Shown here piece after piece: positions 53,437-62,398 of a stretch of DNA of 64,000 bases. This stretch comes from Desulfolithobacter dissulfuricans (GTDB lineage: Bacteria; Desulfobacterota; Desulfobulbia; Desulfobulbales; Desulfobulbaceae). Both the position numbers and the translations under genes were made by a program. The notes beneath the pieces are model-generated. The model was given only the letters and a program-made list of their open reading frames with translations, had not been told where the DNA came from and did no database searches. The stretch covers positions 3,310,001 to 3,374,000 of the forward strand of contig NZ_AP024233.1 of the NCBI RefSeq assembly GCF_025998535.1, in the 5' to 3' direction. Every line of letters begins with the position of its first letter. Position 1 is the first letter of the stretch.

Positions 53437-54087
53437 TCAGCTCCCTGCCGCTTTCGGGGCATAGTCAAAGGAGAGCGCCGGCCTGAGTTTGCCGTCCGGG
53501 CCGCTGACATTGCAGTTGATGTAGGTTGTGGCGCCGTTTTTCACTACCCCGTGATTACTATGTATGTGGCCGAAAACATGGTACTTTGGCCTGAATACAT
53601 TGACCGCGGCGGTGAGATCGCAGCAGCCGTGGGCGACCGGGCCGTCCTGGTCCAGGATCCCGGCTGGCGGCGAATGGGTAACCAGAATATCGATACCAGG
53701 GGGGATCATTGCCCATTTTTCCTCCAGTGCCCTGCCACGGGGCAAGGCAAAGGCATCGCAGGCCCGGTCGTTGAAGACCGGCTGCCAGGGCGCACCGTAT
53801 ATAGTCAGGCCGCCGATCACGACCAGTTCATCCTGGAGGTAGATGGCCTCGGGGAGGAGCGCCTTGGCTGCCTGGGGGTTTTGGGCGAGCTGATGGTCAT
53901 GGTTGCCGCCGATCACGACTTTGTGGTGGTGGGGAAGGGTTGCAAGAAAGCTGTTGAAGTCGGCCACATCCTGTTCGTCCCGGCAGTTATTCATGTCGCC
54001 GGCAAAGATCAGGATATCGCCGGGGGGAATGCTGACCTGGTTATGGCGGGTATGGGTGTCGCTCAGTACGGTTATCTTCATGGTCAC
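53437..54087 (-). CDS. Calcineurin-type metallophosphoesterase (MPPED/239AB-like)
   Basis: 216 residues; ATG at 54087 or, two codons later, 54081. Motifs: LSDTHTRHNQV, FAGDMNN, VIGGNHDHQLA, THSPPAG, and VFGHIHSNHG. Members cleave phosphodiesters such as cyclic nucleotides in other organisms; the substrate here is not known. Confidence 0.9.
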   Translation of the reverse strand: MTMKITVLSDTHTRHNQVSIPPGDILIFAGDMNNCRDEQDVADFNSFLATLPHHHKVVIGGNHDHQLAQNPQAAKALLPEAIYLQDELVVIGGLTIYGAPWQPVFNDRACDAFALPRGRALEEKWAMIPPGIDILVTHSPPAGILDQDGPVAHGCCDLTAAVNVFRPKYHVFGHIHSNHGVVKNGATTYINCNVSGPDGKLRPALSFDYAPKAAGS

Positions 54088-54432
54088 TGTCTCTTTTCTG
54101 GTCTGGAACAGGTGGTCTGACGGCGGCCGGGTCTCCGCACATCTCTGCCCCGGAGGATACCGATCCTCTGTCAGTAAGCCGTTAGAAAGCCGTTATGTCT
54201 CTGATATGAAAAAACAGCCACAGTACCACAACGGGTGACAGTTCATCCAGAAAAAAAGCCGGGGTGATCAGGAGGGCGACAGCCCGTCCGGGCCCGGTTT
54301 TTCGTCGGAAGCGGGATCCCGAAGGTCCAGATCCAGGATTTCGGGACTTGAACCTGGCAAGGCACCGGCAGATGCGCTACACTGGACGAACGATTCTGGA
54401 CTCTATCAGTTGAAACCGCAAGGAGGAAACAA
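54088..54432. other. Gene-free divergent region
   Basis: 345 bp between divergent genes. A T-arm-like sequence (54336-54354, minus strand, containing GGTTCAAGTCCCGA) resembles a tRNA fragment, but no complete cloverleaf can be drawn. GC-rich palindrome CCGGGCCCGG followed by TTTTT near 54288-54302 could be a weak terminator. Confidence 0.4.
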
Positions 54433-54774
54433 ATGACCATTGACTGGGCATACCTGCGCAAGGGCTGAAAATCGTGCATCAGGGCACAGGCTGTGTTTGA
54501 CGAGAAGGGCATTGAAATAAAAGAGACGGTGGAAGCCCGGAAAGAGAAAATCGAGGGGGACGATGCCTGGGCCATCCTGTCCGGGGCCAGGGAAATCGTG
54601 GTCGGCCGGGGGAAGAAGTTCCAGGTCCTGGATCCGGCCACGGACGACCGGGACGAAATACTGAGGCTCTGTCTCGGCCGGACCGGCAACCTGCGGGCGC
54701 CGACCCTCAAGATCGGCGACCGGGTCGTGGTCGGTTTCAACGAGGCGATGTATGAACAGTATGTTCAGGGCTGA
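54433..54774 (+). CDS. Selenoprotein: ArsC/Spx-like protein with in-frame UGA (Sec)
   Basis: 113 residues if the TGA at 54466-54468 (codon 12) is read as selenocysteine: MTIDWAYLRKG-U-KSC, then IRAQAVFDEKGIEIKE. In ArsC/Spx-like proteins this is the CxxC redox site at the end of strand 1 (YxRKGCxTC), so Sec replaces the first Cys. The ATG has a strong ribosome site (AAGGAGG). The frame stays open to 54774 with family-like features (ILSGAREIVVGRGKK, and LRAPTLKIGDRVVVGF with the cis-Pro). A SECIS-like hairpin follows the UGA. Annotation pipelines would start this gene at the GTG at 54493 and miss the active site. Likely a thiol/selenol oxidoreductase. Confidence 0.88.
54472..54503 (+). promoter_or_regulatory. 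Bacterial SECIS-like hairpin after the UGA codon
   Basis: Starting 3 nt after the UGA: outer pairs TCGT/ACGA (54472-54475 with 54500-54503), inner stem CA-CAG with a bulged T at 54479 pairing CTGTG (54491-54495), apical loop GGCACAGG. A short stem with a bulged U and a G-rich loop about 11 nt past the UGA is what SelB recognises in known bacterial cases. Confidence 0.6.
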
Positions 54775-54789
54775 CAGCGGTCGCATCCG

Positions 54790-55974
54790 ATGACGACCTC
54801 ATTGCACAAACGTTTGGCCGGCCGGCTGGAGCGGCTGGAGGACGAAGGACTGCGCCGCAACCTGGTGGAACTCATTCCCGGGCCGAACAACCGTATCCGG
54901 GTGGGTGGCCGGGACTACCTCAACCTGGCCGGCAACGACTACCTGGGGCTGGCGGCCGACCCCGGGCTGGTCCGCCGGTTCTACGACAGCCTCGATGACC
55001 GGAACCTGCTGGAACGCTTTGCCCCCGGGGCCCGGGCCTCACGGCTGATGACCGGCAACAGCTCCCTGTACAGGGAACTGGAGACCCGGCTGGCCACCCT
55101 GTACGGGAGCGAAAGAGCGCTGGTCTTCAACTCCGGCTACCACATCAACATCGGTATCCTCCCGGCCCTGGCCACCAGGGACGACCTGATCCTGGCCGAC
55201 AAGCTCTGCCACGCCAGTCTTATCGACGGCATGCGGCTCTCGCGGGCCGAGGTGATCCGCTATCCCCATCTCGACTACCAGCGGATCCGGACCATCCTGG
55301 AACAGAAACGGGAGCGGTTCGACCAGGTGTTCCTGGTCACGGAATCCATCTTTTCTATGGACGGCGACCTGGCCGACCTGGGGGAGCTGGTCCGGATCCG
55401 GGACGAGTTCGATCTCTGCCTGTACGTGGACGAGGCCCATGCGGTGGGGGTCGCTGGCCGGCAGGGCCTGGGCCTTGCCGAGGAGCAGAACGTCAGCGGC
55501 CGTATCGACCTGCTGGTCGGCACCTTCGGCAAGGCATGGGGGGGCCAGGGCGCCTTTGTCGCCTGTTCGGATATTATCGCCGATGGGCTGATCAACCAGG
55601 CCCGGTCGCTGATATTCACCACCGGACTGCCCCCGGTCAACCTGCACTGGCTTCTCTTTCTGAGCCATATCATCCCCGGGATGGAGGAGAAGCGGGACCG
55701 GCTGCGGGCCATCTCGGCCTGGCTCCGGGAAGGGCTCCTTCAGCGGGGCCTGCGCACCGGCGGCAACAGCCAGATCGTGCCGGTGATGATCGGCGACGCG
55801 AGCCGCACCGTGGCCGTGGCCGAGCGGCTGCGCGAGGCCGGTTTCTGGGTCAATGGTGTGCGGCCGCCCACTGTGCCGCCGGGTACCTCGCGGCTCCGTT
55901 TCTCCCTGAGCGCCACCATGACCGAAGAGGAACTGGCCACTCTCCCGGATCGGATCGAATCGGTGCTTGCCTGA
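54790..55974 (+). CDS. bioF: 8-amino-7-oxononanoate synthase
   Basis: 394 residues, fold-type I PLP enzyme. Motifs: NLAGNDYLGLAADP, GARASRLMTGNSSLYRELE, FNSGYHINIGILPAL, LYVDEAHAVGVAGRQGLG and the PLP lysine in VGTFGKAWGGQGAF. It condenses pimeloyl-ACP/CoA with alanine in biotin synthesis. The related glycine C-acetyltransferase is the alternative, but the coupled bioG and later bioC and bioD settle it. Confidence 0.93.
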   Translation: MTTSLHKRLAGRLERLEDEGLRRNLVELIPGPNNRIRVGGRDYLNLAGNDYLGLAADPGLVRRFYDSLDDRNLLERFAPGARASRLMTGNSSLYRELETRLATLYGSERALVFNSGYHINIGILPALATRDDLILADKLCHASLIDGMRLSRAEVIRYPHLDYQRIRTILEQKRERFDQVFLVTESIFSMDGDLADLGELVRIRDEFDLCLYVDEAHAVGVAGRQGLGLAEEQNVSGRIDLLVGTFGKAWGGQGAFVACSDIIADGLINQARSLIFTTGLPPVNLHWLLFLSHIIPGMEEKRDRLRAISAWLREGLLQRGLRTGGNSQIVPVMIGDASRTVAVAERLREAGFWVNGVRPPTVPPGTSRLRFSLSATMTEEELATLPDRIESVLA

Positions 55975-56687
55975 TGCAGACCCACTGGCTTGTTCAAAAA
56001 GGGCATACCCGCTGCCTGCTCTTTTTCGCCGGCTGGTCCATGGATCCCAGGCCGTTTCAGGAACTGGACTGGGGCCGGCGGGACGTGCTGCTCTTCTATG
56101 ATTACCGGGACCTCACCCTGCCCGACCTGGAGATATTTTCCACTCGTCGGTCTTCGACCCTTTCCCGCAACCTGGAGCTGCTGGCCTGGTCCATGGGGGT
56201 CTGGGTTGCCGGCCACCTCCTGGCCGACATCCCCCTGGTCACGGCTACGGCCCTGGGCGGGACCTGTTTTCCAGTGGACGACCGCAGGGGTATCCCGGTC
56301 CGGGCCTGGAAGGCCAGTATCCGCGATTTTACCCCGGCCTACCCGGAACAGTTCCACCGCCAGATGTTTGACGACCAGGCGCAGTGCGACCGTTTCCTGG
56401 CTGCCAGACCCGGGCGGACCGGCAGCTCGCTGCACGGAGAGCTCACCCGGCTTGACCGATCCGTAAGCGATCTGGGCCCGGCACCGGACATCTATACCAG
56501 GCGTATCATCACTACCCGCGACCGGATCTTTCCACCCCGCAACCAGGTACGGGCCTGGAGGCGCGGGACGGCAACGAGCATCAAGCTACCCCATTTCCCC
56601 TTTTATGCCCCCGATTCAAGGCCGAGGTTCTGGGAGAATAACACGCCTGTGAGCGGCCCGCCCCCTGTCAGGGCATATCGGTCGTGA
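55974..56687 (+). CDS. bioG: Pimeloyl-ACP methyl ester esterase BioG (DUF452)
   Basis: 237 residues from the ATG overlapping the bioF stop (TGATG). Alpha/beta-hydrolase of the BioG type: LLFFAGWSMDPRPFQEL (oxyanion region), FYDYRDL, nucleophile Ser in LLAWSMGVWVA, the late RIFPPRNQVRAW region before the catalytic His of PHFPFY. It frees pimeloyl-ACP from its methyl ester, the gatekeeping step in place of BioH. Confidence 0.92.
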   Translation: MQTHWLVQKGHTRCLLFFAGWSMDPRPFQELDWGRRDVLLFYDYRDLTLPDLEIFSTRRSSTLSRNLELLAWSMGVWVAGHLLADIPLVTATALGGTCFPVDDRRGIPVRAWKASIRDFTPAYPEQFHRQMFDDQAQCDRFLAARPGRTGSSLHGELTRLDRSVSDLGPAPDIYTRRIITTRDRIFPPRNQVRAWRRGTATSIKLPHFPFYAPDSRPRFWENNTPVSGPPPVRAYRS

Positions 56688-56888
56688 CTGTCGGAACTAC
56701 CAGGGACCTCTTGTCGCCCAATGGTTTTTTCGCCCGCCTCCCCCGGCTGACCGGGAAAGTGGACCGCAGGTGGACTATCTGTTGACCCGTGGATAACTAT
56801 ATGTTATTAGGTAATTATTCTTTTTCTACACCGCGAAACTCCCGGCAACGTCATCGGCCGGCAGCCACAGCTGCCCTTCTGGAGGACC

Positions 56889-57970
56889 ATGTATCTCAGA
56901 CATTTTCAGTTACGGGAAAAACCCTTTGAGATCACCACGGATTCGCGGTTTCTCTGGCTGGGGGAAAAACACCAGGAGGCCTTTGCCACCCTGCGTTACG
57001 GCATCCTGGACAACAAGGGGTTTCTGCTCCTGACCGGCGATGTGGGTACCGGCAAGACCACCCTGATCAACGCCCTGATCAACAGCCTGGACGACGAGGT
57101 GATCGTTGCCCGGATCTCGGATCCCGACCTCAGCCTGGGTGATTTTTTCAAGACCATCGGTTCGGCCTTCCAGCTACCGCGCCAGCCGGAGAACAAGGGC
57201 GAATTCCTCGAACTCTTCAGGGAATTTCTCGAACAGGCCTACGAGGAGGGAGACCAGGTCCTGCTGATCATCGACGAGGCCCAGCGGTTCCGCCACGAGA
57301 TGCTCGAAGAGATCCGGTTGCTTTCCAACATCGAAAAGGAACACGCCAAGCTGCTCAACATCTTCTTTGTCGGCCAGAACGAGTTCCACGACACCATCCT
57401 CAAGCCGGAAAACCGGGCCATCCGCCAGCGGATCACGGTGAACTACTGCCTCAACCGGCTCAGCGAAGAAGAGACCGCCAGCTATATCAGCCACCGGCTC
57501 AAGATAGCCGGCGCCGAGCGCGACATATTCACCGCCGAGGCGGTGCGGGAGGTCCACCTCTTTTCCGGCGGCGCCCCGCGGCTCATCAACATCATCTGCG
57601 ACCGGGCCCTGCTCACCGGCTTTGTCGATGAGAAAGAGAGCATTGACAGGGACATCATCCGCGAATGCGCCACCGAGCTGGAGATTATCCCCTACACCCC
57701 GAGGAACAGGACAGCGGAGAAACCAGTGCCGAACCGGAAAACACCTCGCCGTCCCGACAAGCTGCGGCCGACGATGCCGGATCCGGGCCTGAAATTCCCT
57801 CCCGCCGCCGGAAAAAAGGCAGTGGCCTGGGACTTTTCCTGATCTTCTTTCTCCTGGCCGTGGTCCTGGCCGCCGCGGTGTTCTTTTTCTTTTTCTCGCC
57901 CGAAGACTTCTCTCTCAACCTGCCGTTTATCCAGCAATCAGCCATATCCATCCCTGCAGGAGGGCAATGA
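56889..57970 (+). CDS. ExeA-like AAA ATPase with apparent frameshift before its C-terminal membrane segment
   Basis: Frame 1 (56889-57842) encodes an ExeA/GspA-like ATPase: YLRHFQLREKPFEITTD, Walker A GDVGTGKTTL, Walker B LLIIDEAQRF, sensor NEFHDTILKPENRAIRQRI. After about residue 272 a frame +1 reading is better: it continues HPEEQDSGETSAEPENTS, RRRKKGSGLGLFL and a hydrophobic helix, and its TGA (57968-57970) overlaps the next ATG (ATGA). One extra C in CCCC (57697-57700) would join them into about 360 residues. Whether this is a sequence error or a real frameshift is open. Such ATPases sense or remodel peptidoglycan or drive trafficking. Confidence 0.82.
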
Positions 57971-58836
57971 TGAACCTACGTTCCCGGTTACTCGCGCTGA
58001 TGGGTGTGTTCAGCATTCTTGCCACCATCCTCATCGGCGTTGCCAGCTACAAGCTCAGCGAACAGACCGCCATCCAGGAGGCGCGGCAGAAGGGAAAGAT
58101 GATCTTTAGCTACATCATGGCCTCGCGCAAGTACTTCAAGGAACAGCAGCGGCCGCTCATCCTGGAGCTGGTGGAACAGAACCGTTTCTACCCGGAACTG
58201 ATGTCCGGCTTTGTCATCAGCCGGGGGGTGTGGGACGAATTCAAGGGTGATGCGGGCGGTATCCTGTTCAAGCAGGCCACCCTGGATCCGCTCTACCACG
58301 AAAATCTGGCCGACGCGCAGGAACAGCAACTCATCGAAACCTTTCGCAGAAACAGTGATCTCACCCATCTTGAAGGGGTGGTCACCAAAGGCGACGCCAC
58401 CTATTACTACATGGCCAGGCCAGTGCGGGTGAAGAGTAAGGGTTGTCTGCGCTGCCACGGGGATCCGAACACGGCGCCCAAGGATCAGATCGAGATATAC
58501 GGCACGGAAACCGGCTACCACTGGAAGATGGGCGATACGGTTTCAGCCTATGTGGTCTACGTCTCCATCAAGCAGGCCCTGCAGCAGGCAAAACGGTCGG
58601 CCGGTATTCTCTTTCTGGTCAGCCTGGGTGCCTTCTTCGGGGTCCTGCTCGCCATCGGCTACTTCATCGATCGCCGTATCATCGAGCCCGTCCAGTATCT
58701 CAGCGAACGGGCCGAGGAGATCAGTGTGGGTAAATTTCTCGATGAAAAGGTGGACTATGAACGCAACGATGAGATCGGGGTTCTGGCAAGGGCCCTGGAG
58801 CACCTGCGACGAACCCTGCTGAAAAAATCGGAATAA
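57967..58836 (+). CDS. Membrane haem sensor (Tll0287/DUF3365) with HAMP and no output domain
   Basis: 289 residues: membrane helix (about 8-28), DUF3365-like periplasmic domain with haem motif CLRCH at 160-164, a second helix (about 212-235) and a HAMP-like domain (RRIIEPVQYLSERAEEISVGKFL) to the end. No kinase or methyl-accepting part, so it must signal through a partner; the neighbouring ExeA-like ATPase and OmpA/TPR protein are coupled in the same transcript. Confidence 0.9.
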   Translation: MMNLRSRLLALMGVFSILATILIGVASYKLSEQTAIQEARQKGKMIFSYIMASRKYFKEQQRPLILELVEQNRFYPELMSGFVISRGVWDEFKGDAGGILFKQATLDPLYHENLADAQEQQLIETFRRNSDLTHLEGVVTKGDATYYYMARPVRVKSKGCLRCHGDPNTAPKDQIEIYGTETGYHWKMGDTVSAYVVYVSIKQALQQAKRSAGILFLVSLGAFFGVLLAIGYFIDRRIIEPVQYLSERAEEISVGKFLDEKVDYERNDEIGVLARALEHLRRTLLKKSE

Positions 58837-58841
58837 CAGTC

Positions 58842-60122
58842 ATGACGATCCTGCCCCTGTCCGTTTCCCGTCGCCTGGTCACTGTCCTGTTACCGGGGAT
58901 TTTCCTGGCCCTGGTTGCGCTTCCCCGGCCGGTGCTGGCCGACTGCGTCAAAATCCGGGCCGGCCTGCGGCAGGAAAAGGGGCTGATCAAACGCCACAAA
59001 ATCCTCAAAGAGGCGATCAAGGAGTGCCCCGACGATCCAAAAATCACCTACTTCTTTGCCTACAACCTGGAACGGCTGCGCAAGTATGATCAGGCGCGGG
59101 AACTCTACCGCCGGGCCGTGGAACTCGACCCTGATTTTGCCCGGGCCTGGTTCGGTCTTGGCGAGATGTACCTGGCCGGTGGTGACCCGGAAGATGCCAT
59201 TCAGGCCCTGGAAAAGGGACTGGCCATCGAGCCGGCCAACATCTGGGCCCAGCGCTCCCTGAAGGAGGCACGGCAAAAGGCCCTGGAAGCGGAGAAAAGC
59301 GCCCGGCCGACCGTTGCTGTCGACAGGGGAGCTGAGGAGGGTGTGGAACCGCCGACGGTGGCAGGCGAAGGGGAAAAAACAGCTTCCCAGGCTCCGGCCG
59401 GTTCGCTCCAGGAGCAGGTCACGACCGCAAAAGAGGCCCCGCCGCAGGATAGGCAGGCCACCGATACAGCGGCGGCCCCGGTAGCCGGGAAGGAACAGGC
59501 CCCTGCCCCGCCGTCACCTCCTGCGCCTGCAGACCTGCAGCTGGCCGCTGCATCCGGCGGCGAGATACGGCGCGGGGACACGATAGAACCGCTGCCTCCT
59601 CGGCAGACAAAGGCACCGACGACTCCGGCCCCGGAGACCGCACCGGCCACACCGGAAAAGAAAGAACAAGAGAAAAAGAACCGGATCGTGGTCCGGGCCC
59701 TGACCGAGGAGGAAATCGTCAGCTTCATGGAACTGCATCCGGCCCGGGAAAACACCGACCCCGCAGCAGACACCCCGGGCCTGCGCATGCCCATCCAGTT
59801 CGAACGCAACTCCGGAGAGTTGACCGAAGAGGCCCGCAAAATCATCGACCAGGTTATCTGTCCGGCGCTCAAGAACGACAAGCTGGCCGGCGCTGTCTAC
59901 GAACTCTCCGGACACACCGATGACCGGGGTGATTTTGACACCAACATGTACCTCTCCCGAATCCGGGTCAACACGGTTCGCGACTACCTGGTCGCCGGCT
60001 GCGGCATCGATCCGGCCCGGCTGCGGGTGGTCTACTACGGTCCCACCAGGCCCCTGGTCCCCAACACCAGCGCGGTCAACCGGCGGCTCAACCGGCGGGT
60101 GGAAATCCGGCGCCTGCAGTAA
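58842..60122 (+). CDS. Secreted TPR protein with C-terminal OmpA (peptidoglycan-binding) domain
   Basis: 426 residues. Signal peptide (to about VLADC), three TPR-like helix pairs (about 55-150), a long Pro/Ala/Glu-rich linker (150-280), and an OmpA-like domain (about 315-425) with QFERNSGELTEEA, ELSGHTDDRG and the Arg-rich NRRLNRRVEIRRL. It anchors to the cell wall in the periplasm. It starts 5 bp after the haem sensor gene. Confidence 0.9.
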   Translation: MTILPLSVSRRLVTVLLPGIFLALVALPRPVLADCVKIRAGLRQEKGLIKRHKILKEAIKECPDDPKITYFFAYNLERLRKYDQARELYRRAVELDPDFARAWFGLGEMYLAGGDPEDAIQALEKGLAIEPANIWAQRSLKEARQKALEAEKSARPTVAVDRGAEEGVEPPTVAGEGEKTASQAPAGSLQEQVTTAKEAPPQDRQATDTAAAPVAGKEQAPAPPSPPAPADLQLAAASGGEIRRGDTIEPLPPRQTKAPTTPAPETAPATPEKKEQEKKNRIVVRALTEEEIVSFMELHPARENTDPAADTPGLRMPIQFERNSGELTEEARKIIDQVICPALKNDKLAGAVYELSGHTDDRGDFDTNMYLSRIRVNTVRDYLVAGCGIDPARLRVVYYGPTRPLVPNTSAVNRRLNRRVEIRRLQ

Positions 60123-60178
60123 CACGTCAACCTTTCTCCTGTCCTTATCTCCCTGGTTCGATTATTATCTCCTGAATA

Positions 60179-60988
60179 ATGTCCAAACCGGACCGAACCC
60201 ACATTGAAGTAGCACGTCCCTTATACATGCCCACAGATAAAAAACAGATAGGCCGCCGCTTTGCCCGGGCTGCGGCCACCTATGACAGCCAGGCCCACAT
60301 CCAGTACCGGGTGGCGGACCGCTTGCTCGACCTGGTCGAGGAATCCGGCTGTACCCGGCCCCAGGATGTGCTGGAAATAGGCTGCTGCACAGGACTGCTC
60401 TCCCGGAGGCTGGCCGCCCGGTTCCCCTCCATCCAGACCCTGTACTGCAACGACCTGGTGGATTTTTCCGTCACCATCCGAGAAAAGCTTGGCGGGCACG
60501 CCCTCTCTCCTGTGTTTCTTCCCGGGGATATCGAAACCATTGACCTGCCCGCCCACTTCGACCTGATTATCTCCTCGTCCACCTTCCACTGGCTCCATGA
60601 CCTGCCGACCCTGCTGGCCAAACTGCGCAACCACCTGCAGCCGGGCGGTTTTCTCGCCTTTTCCATGTATGGGCCGGAAAATCTGCGCGAGGTGCGGGAG
60701 ATAAGCGGTATCGGCCTGGAGTACCCGGACCTGGCGACGGTGGAAGATATGCTGGCCGACCACTACCGACTTCTGCACTCCAGTCAGCACCTGGAGGAAT
60801 TCTTTTTCCCCGACCCCATGGCCATACTTCAGCACCTGCGCCAGACCGGGGTCAACAGCGTGCGCTCCACCCGCTGGAGCAAGGGCAGGCTGCAGCGGTT
60901 TATCGAGGCCTACCGCCAGCGGTTCAGTGGGGACCAGGGGCTTTCCCTGACCTATCATCCGATGTACCTGGTGGCCCGGTTGTGCTGA
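60179..60988 (+). CDS. bioC: Malonyl-ACP O-methyltransferase
   Basis: 269 residues (an alternative start, MPTDKK, at 60227 would give 253). BioC features: IGRRFARAAATYDSQAHIQ, SAM motif VLEIGCCTGLLSRRL, SSSTFHWLHD and GGFLAFSMYGPENLREVRE. It methylates malonyl-ACP to start pimelate assembly. Its 3' end overlaps the convergent antiporter gene by 65 bp. Confidence 0.93.
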   Translation: MSKPDRTHIEVARPLYMPTDKKQIGRRFARAAATYDSQAHIQYRVADRLLDLVEESGCTRPQDVLEIGCCTGLLSRRLAARFPSIQTLYCNDLVDFSVTIREKLGGHALSPVFLPGDIETIDLPAHFDLIISSSTFHWLHDLPTLLAKLRNHLQPGGFLAFSMYGPENLREVREISGIGLEYPDLATVEDMLADHYRLLHSSQHLEEFFFPDPMAILQHLRQTGVNSVRSTRWSKGRLQRFIEAYRQRFSGDQGLSLTYHPMYLVARLC

Positions 60989-62240
60989 CCTCCTCCCCGG
61001 ATGGTTGCGGCTGGAAACGGCTGAGAAGCGGAGTGACGGTCAAACCCTGGACCAGGATGGAAAAGGCCATTATCACGTAAGTGACCGGGATCAGGATGTC
61101 ACGTTCCGGGCCCGCTGGCAGGGCCAGGGCCAGGGCCACCGAGATGCCGCCGCGCAGCCCGGCCCAGGTGAGAATCACCACGGTTCCCCGGCCGAAAGAA
61201 CGGAAGCGAGCCAGGATCCGCACCACTCCGCCCACGGAAAGAAAACGGGCCAGAAGAACAAAGGGGATCAGGAGAAACCCGGCCCCGAGTGCCCAGAGAT
61301 CATGGGGCAGGAGCAGGATCTCAAGGCCGATGAGGACAAAGAGCACCGCGTTTAAAATCTCGTCCACCAACTCCCAGAAGGTGTCGAGATGACGCCGGGT
61401 CATGGGCGACATGCCCAGGTGCCGGCCGTGGTTGCCCACCAGCAGCCCGGCCACCACAATGGCCAGCGGCGCCGAGACGTGCAGGAGTTCGGCCAGCCGG
61501 TAGCCACCCATGACCAGGGACAGGGTGAGAAGAATTTCCACCTGGTAGTTGTCCACCCGCTTGAGAAGCTGGTAGCAGAGCAGGCCCAGCCCGGCCCCGA
61601 GCAGGATACCGCCCCCGGCCTCCAGGCCAAACAGCACCCCCACCTCCTGCCAGTGCATCTGCCCGCCATTTGCCAGGGTGGCCAGCAGGGCCAGGAAGAT
61701 GACCACCCCCATGCCGTCATTGAACAGCGACTCCCCGGCAATGGTGGTTTCCAGCTCTTTTGGTGCCCCGGCCTGTTTCATGATCCCCAGTACCGCGATG
61801 GGATCGGTGGGTGAGATCAGGGCCCCGAAGAGCAGGCAGTAGAGAAAATCGACCTCCAGACCGAGAAACCGGAGGATGGCCCAGGCAAAACCGCCGACCA
61901 GCAGAGTAGAGGCCAGGACTCCGGCCGTGGCCAGGCCCGAGATGATCCATCCCCGGGAGAGCAGGTCATCGAAGTTCACATGCAGCGCTCCGGCAAAGAG
62001 CAGGAAGCCGAGCATGCCGTGCATGAGGGTGTCGTAGAAGTCAAGCCGGCCCAGCAGGTGCTGCACCTGCGCTTCCAGGGGCAGAATCCCGGCCCGACCC
62101 AGGGTCAGGAGGACCAGGGAGACCGCCAGGGACATGGCCATCAGACCTATGGTCCGGGGCAAACGGAGGTAGCGGGCATTGACATAGGCAAAAATTGCTG
62201 CCAAAGTAACCAGGATGACCAGAATATCGTATAAGCCCAT
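60924..62240 (-). CDS. CPA1-family Na+/H+ antiporter (NhaP-type)
   Basis: 438 residues, about 12 membrane helices. Key CPA1 motifs: GALISPTDPIAVLGIMK and the ND pair in AGESLFNDGMGVVIFL; late helix VILTWAGLRGGISVALAL. It exchanges cations for protons at the inner membrane. The C-terminal soluble tail is short. It runs opposite to the flanking biotin genes, separating bioC from bioD. Confidence 0.92.
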   Translation of the reverse strand: MGLYDILVILVTLAAIFAYVNARYLRLPRTIGLMAMSLAVSLVLLTLGRAGILPLEAQVQHLLGRLDFYDTLMHGMLGFLLFAGALHVNFDDLLSRGWIISGLATAGVLASTLLVGGFAWAILRFLGLEVDFLYCLLFGALISPTDPIAVLGIMKQAGAPKELETTIAGESLFNDGMGVVIFLALLATLANGGQMHWQEVGVLFGLEAGGGILLGAGLGLLCYQLLKRVDNYQVEILLTLSLVMGGYRLAELLHVSAPLAIVVAGLLVGNHGRHLGMSPMTRRHLDTFWELVDEILNAVLFVLIGLEILLLPHDLWALGAGFLLIPFVLLARFLSVGGVVRILARFRSFGRGTVVILTWAGLRGGISVALALALPAGPERDILIPVTYVIMAFSILVQGLTVTPLLSRFQPQPSGEEVSTTGPPGTSDDRSGKAPGPH

Positions 62241-62398
62241 GGCGACGCTGCTCCAGAAAGCGTTTTTTTGAGTTCCACAGAAGTTCAGCCCCAGGACAGG
62301 GTCGCATCGCTATGCATCGTCAACAGCCTGGCCTGGATGGTAATCACAAAACGTTTTCCGTGATGAACCTGCCCTCTCGATAACACAGATAACGGATT

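Noticed and set aside
54336-54354. tRNA T-arm-like sequence on the minus strand
   Set aside because: T-stem has a mismatch and no matching acceptor, D or anticodon arms could be drawn; at most a fragment.
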